Assembly (NCBI RefSeq): GCF_040954835.1
Contig: NC_090704.1
Span: 13,847,501 to 13,911,500 of the forward strand
From: Lepisosteus oculatus
Taxonomy: Eukaryota > Chordata > Actinopteri > Semionotiformes > Lepisosteidae
DNA: 64,000 bases
Direction of reading: 5' to 3'
The notes beneath the pieces are model-generated. The model searched no databases and was not told where the DNA came from. It saw nothing but the letters and a program-made list of their open reading frames with translations. Below are positions 13,901 to 52,580 of this stretch, piece after piece; position 1 is the first letter of the stretch; each line of letters starts with the position of its first letter. The position numbers and the translations under genes are program-made.

Positions 13901-16123
13901 TTGCAGACTCCAACAGGTTTTCATCCAGAATGGTCCTGTATTTGGCTGCATCCATCTTCCCCTCAATTTTAACCATCTTCCCTGTCCCTGCTGAAGAAAA
14001 GCAGGCCCAAACCATGATGCTGCCACCACCATGTTTGACAGTGGGGATGGTGTGTTGAGGGTGATGAGCTGTGTTGCTTTTACGCCAAACATATCGTTTT
14101 GCATTGTGGCCAAAAAGTTCGATTTTGGTTTCATCTGACCAGAGCACCTTCTTCCACATGTTTGGGGTGTCTCCCAGGTGGCTTGTGGCAAACTTTAGAC
14201 GAGACTTTTTATGGATATCTTTGAGAAATGGCTTTCTACTTGCCACTCTTCCATATAGGCCAGATTTGTACAGTGTAAGACTGATTGTTGTCCTATGGAC
14301 AGACTCTCCCACCTCAGCTGTAGTTCTCTACAGTTCATCCAGAGTGATCATGGGCCTCTTGGCTGCATCTCTGATCAGTCTTCTCCTTGTCTGAGCTGAA
14401 AGTTTAGAGGGACGGCCAGGTCTTGGTAGATTTGCAGTGGTCTGATACTCCTTCCATTTCAAGATGATCGCTTGCACAGTGCTCCTTGGGATGTTTGAAG
14501 CTTGGGAAATCTTTTTGTATCCAAATCCGGCTTTAAACTTCTCCACAACAGTATTACGGACCTGCCTGGTGTGTTCCTTGGTCTTCATGATGCTCTCTGC
14601 GCTTTCAACAGAACCTTGAGACTATCACAGAGCAGGTGCATTTATACAGAGACTTGATTACACACAGGTGGATTCTATTTATCACCATCAGTCATTTAGG
14701 ACAACACTGGATCATTCAGAGATCCTCGCTGAACTTCTGGAGTGAGTTTGCTGCACTGAAAGTAAAGGGGCCGAATAATTTTGCACGCCCCACTTTTCAT
14801 TTTTTTATTAGTTAAGAAAGTTTAAAAAATCCAATAGATTTCGTTCCACTTCACAATTGTGTCCCACTTGTTGGTGATTCTTCAAATAAAATAAAAAAAA
14901 TTATATCTTTATGTTTGAAGCCTGAAATGTGGCAAAAGGTTGAAAAGTTCAAGGGGGCCGAATACTTTCGCAAGGCACTGTACAAATAGCTTTTTAATAA
15001 TAATGCCTGTCCCAATCCTGAAGCTTCTTCATCTGTGAACAAAAAAGGTGGTCATATTCCCATATTCTTTCAGTTTTTTTTGTCAAGCCTCAGATGTGCA
15101 CCTATTACTTCTACTGCTGAGAGGCCTCCTTTCCTTATTTTGCAAGCAAAAGTCTTAATCACTTTTAGAAAGGAGGTACACGATCAAGGAACAAATGTAA
15201 AAACAGAGTGGTGCTTATCAGGACTCAAGGTGCAGCAAGTTAAAAAATGATTCCATCAAGAGGGAAAGGGTTCTTCCCCTGCTCTTACCAAAATAAAGAT
15301 AGTTCAAAATGAACAAATAGGTTTTGATTTGCTTAACTCTAAATATTGGTGAACTGCCAAAGCAACTGACATTAGCTTCCATTATCTGGGGGGGAGGGGG
15401 GTACTGAGTTCTTAAAATATTTCACCTTGAAAGTAAGATGTGGTTTATTAGTTATTTATTTGACCTATTTCATTCTTTAATAGATTATCTATTTTGATCA
15501 TATTATGTTTCAAAGGCATTGACAAAGTCAAGTCATCGGATTTATTCAGAATGAACAGTGAAACACTAGATGACTTATAAAATAATTGAAAACCAAGAGT
15601 AGAAGGCATTTCTACTTTGTGCAAGTGGGAAACAACCTGCCAAGCCATGTTTTGGAAGCCAATACTTCAGGTTCTTTAAGAACAAGTTGGATGGGAGCTT
15701 TAGATCAACTGCTGAATACCAAACGTGCTGATGGGCCAGTTGCCTTCCTCTCGTTTGTGAGATTTCATGCATTTTTATCTATGAAGGTAATTTAGTCGTG
15801 TTTTGTCATATGAAGGTAATGCGCAATGAAATAAAAATAAATTAAAAGGCTTATCAGCTTTGAAACGCGTCCAAAACCCATTTGCTCTGCATACAGTATG
15901 TAATCACAGGAAACTGTTGTAGAGTTCGCAACACAATTTGTCACTATAACTACGTTTTATTCTCGGTGGCAATACATGTTTATTAACTGGTCACCTCAAA
16001 AAATACTACTTTGTGTGAGCATAGTGTTTTAAGAAAGAGCGTATGAATGGCGGTGTCATAAATAATTATAACTATTATTAAATGTAAATAATATCAAAGG
16101 AAAATACCTTTAATCCCGGCCAT
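7996..16123 (-). CDS. LEPROT: LEPROT, leptin receptor overlapping transcript protein (complete)
   Basis: A small integral membrane protein of the LEPROT/VPS55 family, which works in endosome and Golgi trafficking and lowers surface display of leptin and growth-hormone receptors. Coding exons on the minus strand: 16108-16123, 11362-11437, 10728-10914 and 7996-8112. These sum to 396 bases, or 131 codons plus TAG, the length of human LEPROT. All introns have GT/AG borders and phases 1, 2 and 0 join cleanly. The protein starts [20 protein letters not shown] and ends DDFSWEQW. The family blocks [26 protein letters not shown] and [18 protein letters not shown] are intact. Four hydrophobic helices are visible, near residues 7-27, 32-50, 68-90 and 98-120. 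Intron 1 holds a Tc1 transposon (13350-14980) and a SINE (12979-13251). LEPR would be expected next, to the left. Confidence 0.96.
10328..10368. repeat. AT-rich simple repeat in LEPROT intron 3
   Basis: A run of alternating A and T (TATATAATATATATAT type) with few G or C. It is a low-complexity microsatellite with no other feature. Confidence 0.7.
12979..13251 (+). repeat. tRNA-derived SINE, family B
   Basis: Shares its body with copies at 40700-40970 (reversed) and 49092-49475. The common blocks are GGTGGCTCTGTGGCTAAGGA (A-box region), CCTACTCTGTTGGG, TCTTAACCCCAACTGCTCCA, ATATAAATGGCTGACCC and the tail ATTGTATATAACCAATAAAG followed by TGATCTTATCT. The B box is degraded in this copy but present in the copy at 49092. 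It lies in LEPROT intron 1, directly beside a Tc1 element. Confidence 0.75.
13350..14980 (-). mobile_element. Tc1-like DNA transposon, copy 1
   Basis: A complete Tc1/mariner element of 1631 bp. It starts CAGTGCCTTGCGAAAGTATT, ends with the inverted counterpart, and is flanked by TA duplications (13348-13349 and 14981-14982). The terminal inverted repeats are long, about 215 bp each. An inner direct repeat of the motif ATTCGGCCCCCTTG lies near 13553-13566, giving the IR/DR layout. It sits in LEPROT intron 1. It is very similar to copy 2 at 28145-29768, which suggests recent insertion of both. Confidence 0.95.
13569..14588 (-). pseudogene. Tc1 transposase with one premature stop
   Basis: A cut-and-paste transposase frame starting at 14588 ([10 protein letters not shown]). 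It has an N-terminal paired-like helix-turn-helix part, a GRPS box, and a DDE core with D in [13 protein letters not shown] in [10 protein letters not shown] and E in NPIENLW. Exactly 34 residues separate the second D from E (DD34E). The frame is interrupted by one TAG at 14328-14330, where copy 2 has CAG (base 14330 is A instead of G on the plus strand). The frame is otherwise open to 13569. Without that stop the length would be 339 codons. As it stands it is probably non-functional. Confidence 0.92.
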
Positions 16124-19100
16124 GTTCTTCAAATTAGCTGCAGTTTTCTTCCTTTGTTTTTTAATATGCAAGATCACTTCCCGTTTCCTCAAACCATCGG
16201 CTTGTCTGTGTTCGACTACTTGGGTCTATCAGTACGGCGAGGTTCCTGACGAAAATACACGAAACATCCCGAAAGGTACTGTGCTGTTTGGGCAGCTCAA
16301 GCGTATTTTATTCAAAACCAAAAATGTACTGGGTTAATTTAAAGAATTTACAGACATTTTCATATTACAATGTCCCTATATACCCATCAGGATATATGTA
16401 ATTGCTTTTATACTTAGACGATAAACACTGGTTTCTGCCTACCTTTAGAAAACCGAAAAAGGGGAATAACTCCGGGTCAGTGTCAGGAAGAAAATGCAGC
16501 TGAAGAATAAATGTAAGGAATGTCTCAGAAGCTTAAAGCTGTATAAAATAGAAGAGTAGGGACTGTCGTGCCATGTGAAATCTTACTGCACTATTACTAC
16601 GGTCAGATGACTTTTGTAAAGATACAGAACAATCGTTTTTCTCCTCCGGATCTGATAAATTAAAAATTGCTGAACTGTCATATAAAGTGCATAAAATTAA
16701 CTACAGATGGCTCTTTGCCTCATATGATCACATCCTCTATAACTTTGCTAGCCTTATTTACTTAAACCATCAGGAAAATGTAAAAAGCTAATTAATATCG
16801 GCACATTTTAAGAAAATGATCATTATTAATTGTAAATTCTAAAGACATGGAGTAATTAGTGTGTCAAACTCAATTGCTGGAGGGTCCAGTGTTTCTGTTC
16901 TTTATTCCAGCCTGAGTAGTCAGTTATACAAACAAATTATGTTCTAAATTATCCAGAATATGTTTATTTCCTAAGGTCTTTTACAGCTGGTTACTCAAAA
17001 CCTTTAATTAAATTAAATATAAAGCTGCCAGTAAAACATCTCAAAGCCAGCTTAGATGTATTAAATTATGCAATCAGTTACCCAGAGGAAATATGGAGTA
17101 TTTGTCAGGGGTAACGGATTCTCCTGACAGAGAAACACCTACCAACAGATTTACTCTGGAAATCTCCAGAGTTGGAGTCCCTTGGATTAAGATAAATCCT
17201 GATATGACAGTAAGATTTAAAACTAACCATTTTCACCAAAGTACATACAGTACTATAAAATAATGATAATGGTTTGCTTGCGTTTGCATGATATTTTCGT
17301 CCCCAAAAATTCCAAAGCACTTCACACATAAGAAGGTACCCACCTCTGTAATGAAAGGCAAACAACCTCACAGCAGATCAGGAAGAGAAATTACTTTACC
17401 AATTTATTTAAGGATTGAACTAGACTGATGAAAACCAGAGAGAAACATTGGGGCTATCACCCCTTCTTTTACCTGACCTCTTTAATAACCAAGTGGTCAG
17501 CACCTCAGTTTAATGCCATGTGCAGAAGACTGTACCATTTGGCAATTCTGGTTCAGATGAAAGAGCACCACCTACTGGTCCACCAACACACTGAAGGTAG
17601 TCCCAGTGCTGTGCTGACCAGACCCAGTCTGGCTTAGCCTCTGAGATGTGTAGAGATCAGGTGGCTAAGAACTTTTTGTATAATTAGGATTTTGGAAAAC
17701 AAAATGTCTCCTCAATATATTTATATAAAGGAAAGCATTTTAGACTGAAAAGAGATAACAGACTGAGAAAATATTTTTGTTGTTTTTTTATTTGTGCATT
17801 GCACATCATATATACAGGCTGGTATGGGTAACAGAACCAACAAGTCACAGTAACATAATCCACATTTCAGTAATACTTTTACAGCAGACAAGCAAACACA
17901 TGTTGTATCAAAACTCACCACCTTTTCTCAAGTTGTTTTTTTTTGACAGCATACAGCCAATATGTCAAGGTTAGCCTGAACATTGCACATCTCAAAATAG
18001 ACACATCTCAGTAAGCAGGGGGTTATCTTGCAAATGTACATTTTTTTACCACAAGTCTGGTCACTGTGATATTCTGTGCACTGTATAAATTACACCAGTT
18101 TATGGGATATATACAGTATAATTTGTTAATACAAATTTCTTAGTACATCTTAGTATACAATGAAGGAGACACCTGTGTGCGCATAACATTGTGGCATTTA
18201 TACTCCTGTTTGGCATTTATTAAACATTAATCACTAACAGCAATTAAACAGCCCATTTCAAGTGGAAGAGTGTGCAAGAATTAAGGTACATGTTCTTCAT
18301 TATAAACCAAGCATGTTTTCCTAATGAAAAACTAATGTACAGTACCAACACACTAGCAAATTACTGTGTGTAAAGGATATCCAATAACTCTATTTGTGTC
18401 TGTGATAATTCGGGGTGTTGCATATACAAATTAATTTTAAAGAAGTGTGCAGTTGTGAATTGCATGGTTAATTTAGAGCCAATAATTTGCAATTAGTAAA
18501 TTATCCTTAATACTTCATGTCATAAATTCAATTTAAAAAATCACTGCTGGGTCTATAGCATCTGATGTATCTATAGCATCTTGCGTAATTAACTGAATTT
18601 CAAGTCTAGACACACACTCAAAGTTATTTTATTGTAATTTCTGGATTTAAAAAAAAGCAGAAATAAACCATCTAACAAAAAGTGTTAGGGCTTCTAAAAT
18701 ACACTAGATATAACCTGTCAATTTATGTATCACGGAAGCTCAGATATACTTCATGGAATCCAGCACAACAGGTGAAAACAGCCCAGAAGATGGAGACTTC
18801 ATTGATCTGGTGAAAATTAAGCTTCTTTTTTATAGTTACAGAAAAATGGAAGATCACACTTGTACTTAAAAAAACAGAAGCTAAATAATCTAACCTTTGT
18901 TAATGCATTATGCTACAAATATCACCCAGAAATTAAATGTGCTTTTTAAAATAAAATCTGTCCACAAATACTATAAAGTTATCTTTGAAAAGAAAAATAC
19001 ATTAGTAAGTAAATTCTCAGACTTAAATCAATCATAGCTTGAGTTCAAAGAACACAGAATATTTCCTTACACTTACACAGTGCTTTTCAACCCCAGTAGA

Positions 19101-22079
19101 TCAGTGACCTATTTGTTCATATATTACAGAAAAAGAAAACAAGATTTTCCCTTGTTTTAATTTTGCAAATCCTTTACTGGTGTCACAGTCACAATGATGA
19201 CCAGATTTGCACAAAATCTAGGATTAAGTACAGGGTAGCTAAGGGTTGTAAGAGAGACTTGGAAGTAAAAGAAACCTGCTGTCTCTGCCAACTTCAAAAA
19301 ATCTATAACAAACAACACACTTCCCTAAACTTAAGTGTGCAGAAAACTATCATATTAAGAGTAGAAAATCAGAAATAATTCTTTCCAAAAATCACAATTT
19401 CATATGGTGTTTTTATTCCTCACATTAAAACTGTTAGAAACGAAATATGCCTCCTATGAAACATCCTTGAGAGTCTTTTGATATATTACTGCTCCTTCAA
19501 TATATTCCAGATAAAAATAAATTAAGTGCAATTCAATGGGCAGGTGAGTTACCTGCTTTTCAGAACAATCGCTTGTCTTTTGTTCCTTTGAGAGAGATGA
19601 ATGCTTTAAACTTATGGAATGCTGACATTATTCTACAGAAAAAGACTAAAGACATGTATCACCAAACGTATCTCATAAAAGGAAGACCACTGGGTCAAAG
19701 AATAAATACAAAAAAAGTACAAGAGTTACCATAACTCCCAAAGTCTTACTAAAAGTTCCATTATTGATCTGCAACACATTATTCATACAGTATGTCATTA
19801 GTAGTTTGTATTTGGTATGCAGCACGACAAATTGTTAATTTGCTTATTTAGAAAAGCTTTGTGTTGGCTCTATGAAAAGATTGTTTCTTTGTTGTTCTAA
19901 GGCTCCTCACATGAGTATGATGGTCAGTTCATTTTGGTCTCAGATTCTTCTATGGTGAAAAATTGAAATAATTTCTTTGTAATACTGTTTGAAATAAGTA
20001 AAGGTGACAATTATATGTTGTGTAACACATGGGCTACATTAGTTCTAACATACAATATACTGGCCACAACCAACACAAGCTATATTTTTATTTTTAACAG
20101 ACAATTCAAATTTCCGTATGATTTTTGTGTCCTATTATTCTTTGGTGGGCATTCAGCTGCCTTCCCTGCTGAAATTCTGGCCCGTCAGTGTATGACAAAC
20201 AACAAAGTCATTTAACAAACACAAAACACAGAATACCATATCCTAAAACACTACTTACAATGCTACTACTTAAAATGCTTAAATGTTTCCTTGAGGAAAC
20301 AAAAATCTAGCAAACATTTTGGTAACACTTTAGTTTAGTGGCTGCAAATGACACAGTACTATGTGTTTCCACAGTAAACAATTTTATGAACACTAAGGTA
20401 ATCATTATTGAAGTGTTCAGATAGGTGAATTATCAGATTTCTAACAACCATACAATTAATTATTAGTAGGATGTAGTTTTTACAAAGTTATTAACACACT
20501 ATTGTTATTCCATTCATCTCTTATAAATGGAATTTGCAGGTCATAACTAAAATATTATCAATATTTAATTAATTCTGCAGTATTCATATTATGAAAAATG
20601 ATCAGGCAGTCTCTTTCATTTATATTATACTGCAACATTAAATACAATCTTCTAAGAAGGTGTAACTAAATTTTTACACCAGGTTGGCTATTTAATAACC
20701 AGGAACATGAATCAAGTATGGTGAATAGCACTTCAATGAAGCCAGCCTTCAATTAACCATGTGAGATGCTTCAGAGAGTATTTTCATGGTGACCCAGTGG
20801 AAAATTAATTTATTTGTCAGTTTTAAACACTAAAACAAGGCTATATAAACATTTGTTTAAAAACAAATAATAACAACTTGAATAAACCTATTTTTTGCAT
20901 AGACTCTGTATCTCACACCCATCAACAAAAAGCTCATAAATTGAGTTTAACAATAGATACTGTAAACCATTTACATAAACATGTATACAAATCAAAGACA
21001 TGCAATTCTTAGTAATGTCAGAGAATGATACCTGTCAATAATGAACTTAGTGAGGAAAATGATCTTAGCAGTAATAACCAGAGAAGACTAGAGATAATTT
21101 GTCCACAAATCTTCTTACAGGAGGTCTTAAAAAAGGGTAACTCAAACCACATTTTGGTCAAATAAGTCCTATTGACACAACTTGGATCCTACTGTATGTT
21201 TGATACATTTCTTTTGGAAGTTACAAATACTTTTTTAATTATTTTTTTTTTCCTGAAGGGTTTCATATTAATGCAGAACATCTCAATCGATGTTGATTTA
21301 GAATAAATATTAAAACTGAATGCTGTATATTAATGTCAATTAGATAGCGTTCTAAAAAACTAGAGTGGTCCAGCTTGGATGAGAAATCTGCAACACTGCT
21401 ACAGTATCTCTGAGAGACAAAGCTGACTCAGAATACCAGATTTTGTCATATATTGTCACATACTGTATGTTGTATATTTTGTTGTACTGTATATTTTGTT
21501 GTTGAAAAACAAATGTTCCATTTAGAGATATTTCTATACTGCACTGTAACAGGATGTAACAAGGTACAGTAAATGCCTTGAGGCTTGTTCTACAGTGAAT
21601 GCAAACATACAGTGGAAGCTGTTTGCCATATAAACATCTCATTAGCACCATTAGCTACATGCTGAAAGGTAGTTCTGCTACCTTCCAAGGCAATTCTCTG
21701 AAACGTTGTTTACAACTGAACCTGCATTGTATATTACTGTAGATTATGACATGGAAGGTTATGAAAAAAGAGTATCTGAACTTTTTTGTCTCTGTTGGGT
21801 GCATATCTCATCAATTCTGGACCTCCCTTGCTTTTTTGAAGTCTCAAGTCATGCTTCAGCCCAACACATTCTGTACAAGACTTTAATTTCTCCCATTTGA
21901 CAGCACACACCAGTTACATGGGTGAGTCTGATGTTCACATCTAAACAGTTAACCTGTATATTGAAGTCTCTATTGGAAAAGAACCAATGCAACAGTGACA
22001 TTAATAATAACAAAAAAGAATCACAGCACAGATCTGAAGGACGCATTACTGATTAGGGGGGTTTGAACTTCCTTGCATT
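16124..22079. other. intergenic region between LEPROT and DNAJC6
   Basis: About 6 kb between the LEPROT start codon and the DNAJC6 stop codon. The right-hand part probably contains the DNAJC6 3' UTR (minus strand), and the left end the LEPROT promoter and 5' UTR. Poly(A)-type AATAAA motifs occur on the minus strand, but none can be singled out. Apart from a 5S-derived SINE at 17430-17672 I see AT-rich DNA and no coding exon. Confidence 0.5.
17430..17672 (-). repeat. 5S rRNA-derived SINE copy
   Basis: On the minus strand the head resembles 5S rRNA (CCTGATCTC, a degraded GATCTCGGAAGCTAAGC block reading CATCTCAGAGGCTAAGC, then GGGTCTGGTCAGCACAGCAC). It continues into a body with GGACCAGTAGGTGG and TGCTGACCACTTGGTTATTA. 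The same body follows 5S-like heads or is found alone at 36924-37230, 48573-49045 and 60408-60895. This copy is diverged. Confidence 0.65.
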
Positions 22080-47798
<25,719 letters not shown>

Positions 47799-48572
47799 GA
47801 GCACACCACCAAATTATGCAAATTACATGTAAAAGAAATAAAGACGATGCACATATCCCTGGCCAGAACACTGTATTTTTTTTCTTAAGCCTGGTTGCTC
47901 AGTCTCCTCTTTCCTTCTGCCAGTGAAAAAGCCTGTCATCAGGACTGCATTTACTACACAGCACATTCGAGCCTCTTGCTCTCCCTGCTGAGTTAATGGG
48001 TCCTTTCGGGGCTTTCCTTTCCTGGCTCTAGGCCAATCCTGAAAATGCATGTAAGCAAGAGGTGTCCAAGGATTGCCTGTTCTAAGATTTACAGTTATTG
48101 AATAACTTGCATATTTATGTTACTATTAAAATATTTACTCTTTAATTCGTTTATGTCCAGGCCTTTGACTTCTTAGTCACCTTAGTGCTCTTAAGCTATA
48201 GTTTTGTACTTCCATCCAGTGTATATCCTGCCTTACTTCCAAAATCAAGTTCCAAACCTTCAAGTCTTGAATTCTTGAATGCACTCTTCAATTGCAATAT
48301 TGTAATCTTGCAGAGCCAAATGCACAGAATTACATGATTGGCCAATGACATTGTAATGATGATCATTTTATGTAGCAATAACCACTTTAACAATAGCAGT
48401 TACTAACATTTACCATTTCTGAATAACTCAAAATCAATTCATGTTTTTTTAATCTGCATACATAAAAATGTTTGAGAATGTTCACCGATGTCCTTCAAAA
48501 CAGCTATGTTTAATAAAGGTAAATGTTTTCTTATTCAACATCTTGTTGATGTTAACCCTAACCCTATTCAAC
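47799..48572 (-). other. DNAJC6 5' flank (5' UTR and promoter not resolved)
   Basis: The minus strand upstream of the DNAJC6 start should hold the 5' UTR and promoter. No TATA box or CpG-rich block stands out, and no upstream in-frame ATG extends the protein. The stretch 47870-48060 is the most GC-rich part. No other gene is seen. Confidence 0.35.
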
Positions 48573-49045
48573 TAAGGTTGCTGCTGGAAGAGGTGTTAGT
48601 GGGGCCAGCAGGGGGCGCTCACCCTGCGGCTCATGTGGGTCCTAATGCCCCAGTGTAGTGACGGGGACACTATACTGTAAACAGGCGCCGTCCTTCAGAT
48701 GAGACGTAAAACCGAGGTCCTGACTCTCTGTGGTCATTAAAAATCCCAGGGTGTTTCTCGAAAAGAGTAGGGGTGTACCCCGGCGTCCTGGCCAAATTTC
48801 CCATCGCTCTTTATCAATCATGGCCTCCTAACAATCCCCCTCTATAAACTGGCTCCATTATCTGCTCTCTACCCCACTGATCGCTGATGTGTGGTGAGCG
48901 TTCTGGCGCACTATGGCTGCCAACGCATCATCCAGGTGGATACTGCACATTGGTGGTGGTGGAGGGGAGTCCCCATTACCTGTAAAGCGATTTGAGTGTC
49001 CAGAAAAGCGCTATATAAGTGTAAGCAATTATTATTATCTAAATT
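48573..49045 (+). repeat. 5S-SINE body, 5'-truncated
   Basis: The copy begins at GGTTGCTGCTGGAAGAGGTG, just past where the 5S rRNA head ends in the copy at 60408. It runs through GGGGACACTATACTGTAAAC, CCCAGGGTGTTTCTCGAAAA and CACTATGGCTGCCAACGCAT to a full tail (AAGCGCTATATAAGTGTAAG, then ATT repeats). It is preceded by two CCCTAA units. It is better preserved than the other copies in its body and 3' end. Confidence 0.7.
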
Positions 49046-49091
49046 AGTATTACCCACATCTTACCTCAGAGTGAGTAAGAAGAACACAAAG

Positions 49092-49475
49092 GGGTAGTGG
49101 TGGCTCTGTGGCTAAGGATCTGCACTTATAATAATAATAATTGCTTACACTTATATAGCGCCTTTCTGGATACTCCACTCAAAGCGCTTTACGGGTAATG
49201 GGGACTCCCCTCCACCACTACCAATGGCAGTTACACTTGTTGCTGGAAGGTTGCAGGTTCAAATCCTGCAGTTGGCAGAGAAATCCTACTCTGCTGGGAG
49301 TAGCACGGCCCTTAACCCCAACTGCTCCAGGAGTGCCATATAAATAGCTGACCCTGTGGTCTGACCCCAAGCTGCTCTCTTCCTACCTGTGTGTCTCCTG
49401 GAGAGCAAGCTGGGGTATGCAAATAGTAATGCAAGAAATTGGATATGGCTAATAAAGTGATCTTATCTATAAAAT
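49092..49475 (+). repeat. tRNA-derived SINE, family B, split by an insertion
   Basis: The head GTGGCTCTGTGGCTAAGGAT breaks off after CTGCACTT at 49127 and resumes at 49234 with CACTTGTTGCTGGAAGGTTG. It then has the B box GGTTCAAATCC, the family body and the tail GATATGGCTAATAAAGTGAT. The interrupting piece is a fragment of the 5S-SINE. Confidence 0.8.
49128..49233 (-). repeat. 5S-SINE 3' fragment inserted in another SINE
   Basis: On the minus strand this is the last ~105 bases of the 5S-SINE body (GGAGGGGAGTCCCCATTACC, AAAGCGCTTTGAGTGGAGTA, TATATAAGTGTAAGCAATTA, ATT repeats). The five bases CACTT appear at both borders (49123-49127 and 49234-49238) but once in other family-B copies, which suggests a target-site duplication. 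Confidence 0.75.
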
Positions 49476-52255
49476 GATAAAATCTGTTTTTTAACACTTT
49501 AGCTTTGTAACTGCCAATATAAAATTGTCTTATGCTGCCTGATGTTTCACAATCTATAAATATATATTTATTTTGTTAATCATTCCAATAGGTCTAAAAA
49601 AGATCAATCAAATGTGATATAATTAAAAAGATCTGAATTATATTTCACATTTACCCATTTTTAGATTGGTAAATTCTGTCTCACAAGCAAAATATTTTGG
49701 TCTTATACAGTGCATAATAAATACAAACAGTAACCTAAATCCTGCTTTTGAAAAAGACATATCTGCATATCAATGCAAGGCGAAGCTAGTTTCTTAGCTT
49801 TCTGCAGCTAATTGCCTAAGGGCAGTGTTTGAATTACTGCTTGTTTTTGTAACTATGAGTTTGATCTGTGATGTTCAGTCCACGTGGTTACTTTTTGAAG
49901 CAGTCCTATTAGTTTCAGCATCTATACCTGCGGGTGTTCCATTTTTACAAATTGACGGACTGTTTGTAAGTGACTTCAAATTGTTTTATGCGCAAATACT
50001 AAAGATACGGTCAGATACAGCCCCAATCATCTGTCAATTTAAGTTTTCTTAAAATCTCAAACATCTTTCACAAATAGTACACTTCTTCCATCCATCCATT
50101 TTTTAACTGCTTCTGCAAATACAGGCTAAATAATATATAGCTGAAGATATACATCTGAAGTACATTAATCAGCACTGTGCTACTGCATATAGTGTATCAT
50201 CAGTACATCACTACACCCAGTTTGGTTTGCTGCTAATTAGGGAAAAGGGTCCATCATAAAGAAGATTTATGTCTTAATTCAGCTTCTTGGCTTTCAATAC
50301 TATGTTTCCTTTGTAGATTGAATTTTCCGGCAACTATATTTGCATCTTAGTTTCTCACAGGCTGAAAATGATTGAGAAACGATTTTCTATAACTCAGTCA
50401 ATTCATCAAAAGCCATATTCCATTTAAGATGTAGAAAGAGAATGCAGGTTTAAAAATCAACATAAAGAGCATGAAGGAACACTTCGAGAAACGTCTGTCC
50501 AAGGACATTTGAAAAAGGAAATGAAAGGATTGGAAACACATATTGAAAAAAATACTAGAACATTTATCCTTTTGTTATGAATCTATATTTGCTCAAAACT
50601 GTGCAAAAAAACATATATATCCCCCAACAAATAGCTTTCTCCTCTTCTTTCTCCGCTTATTCTCAACACCAGCTAGTTAAAAGATAAACTTTATGGGAAG
50701 CAAGGTCCATTTCAAGTAGTCATTTATCTACCCATTAACTCACCTCAGAGGACTTATGGAATCATTTTTAGATTAAAATAATTTTCAGTCTGACATTCAA
50801 AGAAAAGAATGAGAATCAATCAATTTAGCTGTTAGCGTCTTGTTAGAAATATATCCCACTGCATCTAATGTATTTTCTGTTGATTTTATATTATTAGTGA
50901 CACATTATTTTTCATATTCAAATATTTAAAGCAAGGCAATAGTAGACATGAATCAAGATTTACGCACTAACAAAGAGTAAAAAACATGAACTTGCTGCAG
51001 TAACAAAAATGCTGTATTTGGCAGATATGACATTTGAGACAATTTTGTTAATAAAGGCCTGCCCTGCAACTGCTTAATGTTTCACAGTTTTTATAGAGAC
51101 AAGGTAAACACTTTCTGTGCTGTTTTCTAATGTACTAAAAAACTACCAGTTAATGTGTAAAACAGATATAATAAAAGATTTTCTGACATATAAAAGTGAA
51201 ATTGAGATTATATTGACATTATACAGTACAATGTCATTACCTCAACACTCATTAAGAACAGCAAATGAAGGTCATGTTTTTATAGATATCGTGTGCTTTT
51301 TAAAAAAATAAAAAGAACATTATGTATATGTAAAATACACTGAGATTGAATATTAAAAAATCTGATTTTTTTCATTCAGAAATAAATCTTACTATTTTAA
51401 AACAAGAAATCCTATATCCTCATCATTAAAAATGTAAGTCTCACATGAAATACTATGGAATGCAGTTGTACTTTTATATAACTGACTCCAAAGTGACATA
51501 TGATTACTTTCTCTGCAATTGTGCCATTGTGTGACTCTTATGGCCTATATATAAAACTAACGTTAAATCATACAGTACTGACAAATTGAAACATCTAATC
51601 TCTCTAACAAGAATTGTCAAATGTTGCATATTTTGGAAGATGTTGGAAGGAATTCTTTTTTAGCCTCTAGGGAGGTGTGTCTGAACAAATGTGCCCTAAC
51701 TGTGCCCCAGCTGAGTTTGAAATGCAAATATCATACAGTACACAAGCATTCAAACCAGTTTCATGTTACTGTTCTCATTGCAAGCAGTTCTGCATGAGTC
51801 AGGCCTTTGGCATCCAACAGGAACAATGACAAAGAGAATGACAACTATCCTCAACCAAGACACTACAGCATTCAAGGAAATACAGTTTATTACATATTCA
51901 AAAACTAGACAAAACCAACCAGTATATATTAAACAACTCAGGCTATTTTATCCCACCCTTTCAGATAAAAAAGAGCATAAATGAGACACTAAGAATATAA
52001 CTTAATAGTTCAAGTATGGAAGACACTCTTTGTGGTTGTTAATGGTACAACGCAATAACACTAACAGCTCTGCTCTTCATTTAGCATGTTAGTAAAAGAT
52101 GCATTAAAAAATCTGGTATGAAATTTAATCATACTTGATCCATCTTTCACAGCATAGGTGGACAGAAGCTACCACTTACTGCTGCCATACAATTCAGCAT
52201 TAATTTCATAAGACCATTCTCAGCATAGCTACAGATAGATTCAGAGTTGATCAAA
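49476..52255. other. intergenic DNA, nothing recognised
   Basis: AT-rich sequence between DNAJC6 and AK4. Short frames such as 49825-50052 and 51763-51984 show no family match or exon structure. Confidence 0.5.
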
Positions 52256-52257
52256 CT

Positions 52258-52580
52258 GGTTAAGAACATAAGAATGGTTACAAATCAGAGGAGACTGTAT
52301 GACCCATCTACTTGTAGCTAAAACAGGGTATCAACTTCAACAACATGGCTGGATGGCTAGTACCACATTCCCACAATGTTTTTGGTATAGAAGTGTCTCC
52401 TGCCCTTAATTTTAAATGCACTTCCATGTACAGTAGTTTCCACTTGTGTCCTCTAGTTCACTTTAAATGACTTATTCTAAAGAAGTTCACTGGGTTGTAA
52501 ATGCATCAAATGCATCAAATGTTAAAGTTTTATCTGTTGATATCCCTTTAATTATTTCAATAAGATGATCTTTGATTATT
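52258..52580 (+). repeat. dispersed repeat resembling a common fish retroelement fragment
   Basis: The order of motifs (TTAAGAACATAAGAATGGTT, then TCAACTTCAACAACATGGCT, AAGTGTCTCCTGCC, TTCCACTTGTGTCCTCTAGT, CCCTTTAATTATTTCAATAA) matches a degenerate interspersed repeat I recognise from fish genomes. Its class is uncertain. Confidence 0.4.

Noticed and set aside
13716-14394. Plus-strand frames across the Tc1 element (and the same at 28517-29188)
   Set aside because: They recur identically in both transposon copies as the reverse complement of the transposase.
48549-48570. Telomere-like CCCTAACCCTA
   Set aside because: Only two units, likely chance or a short repair insert. Not an interstitial telomere array.
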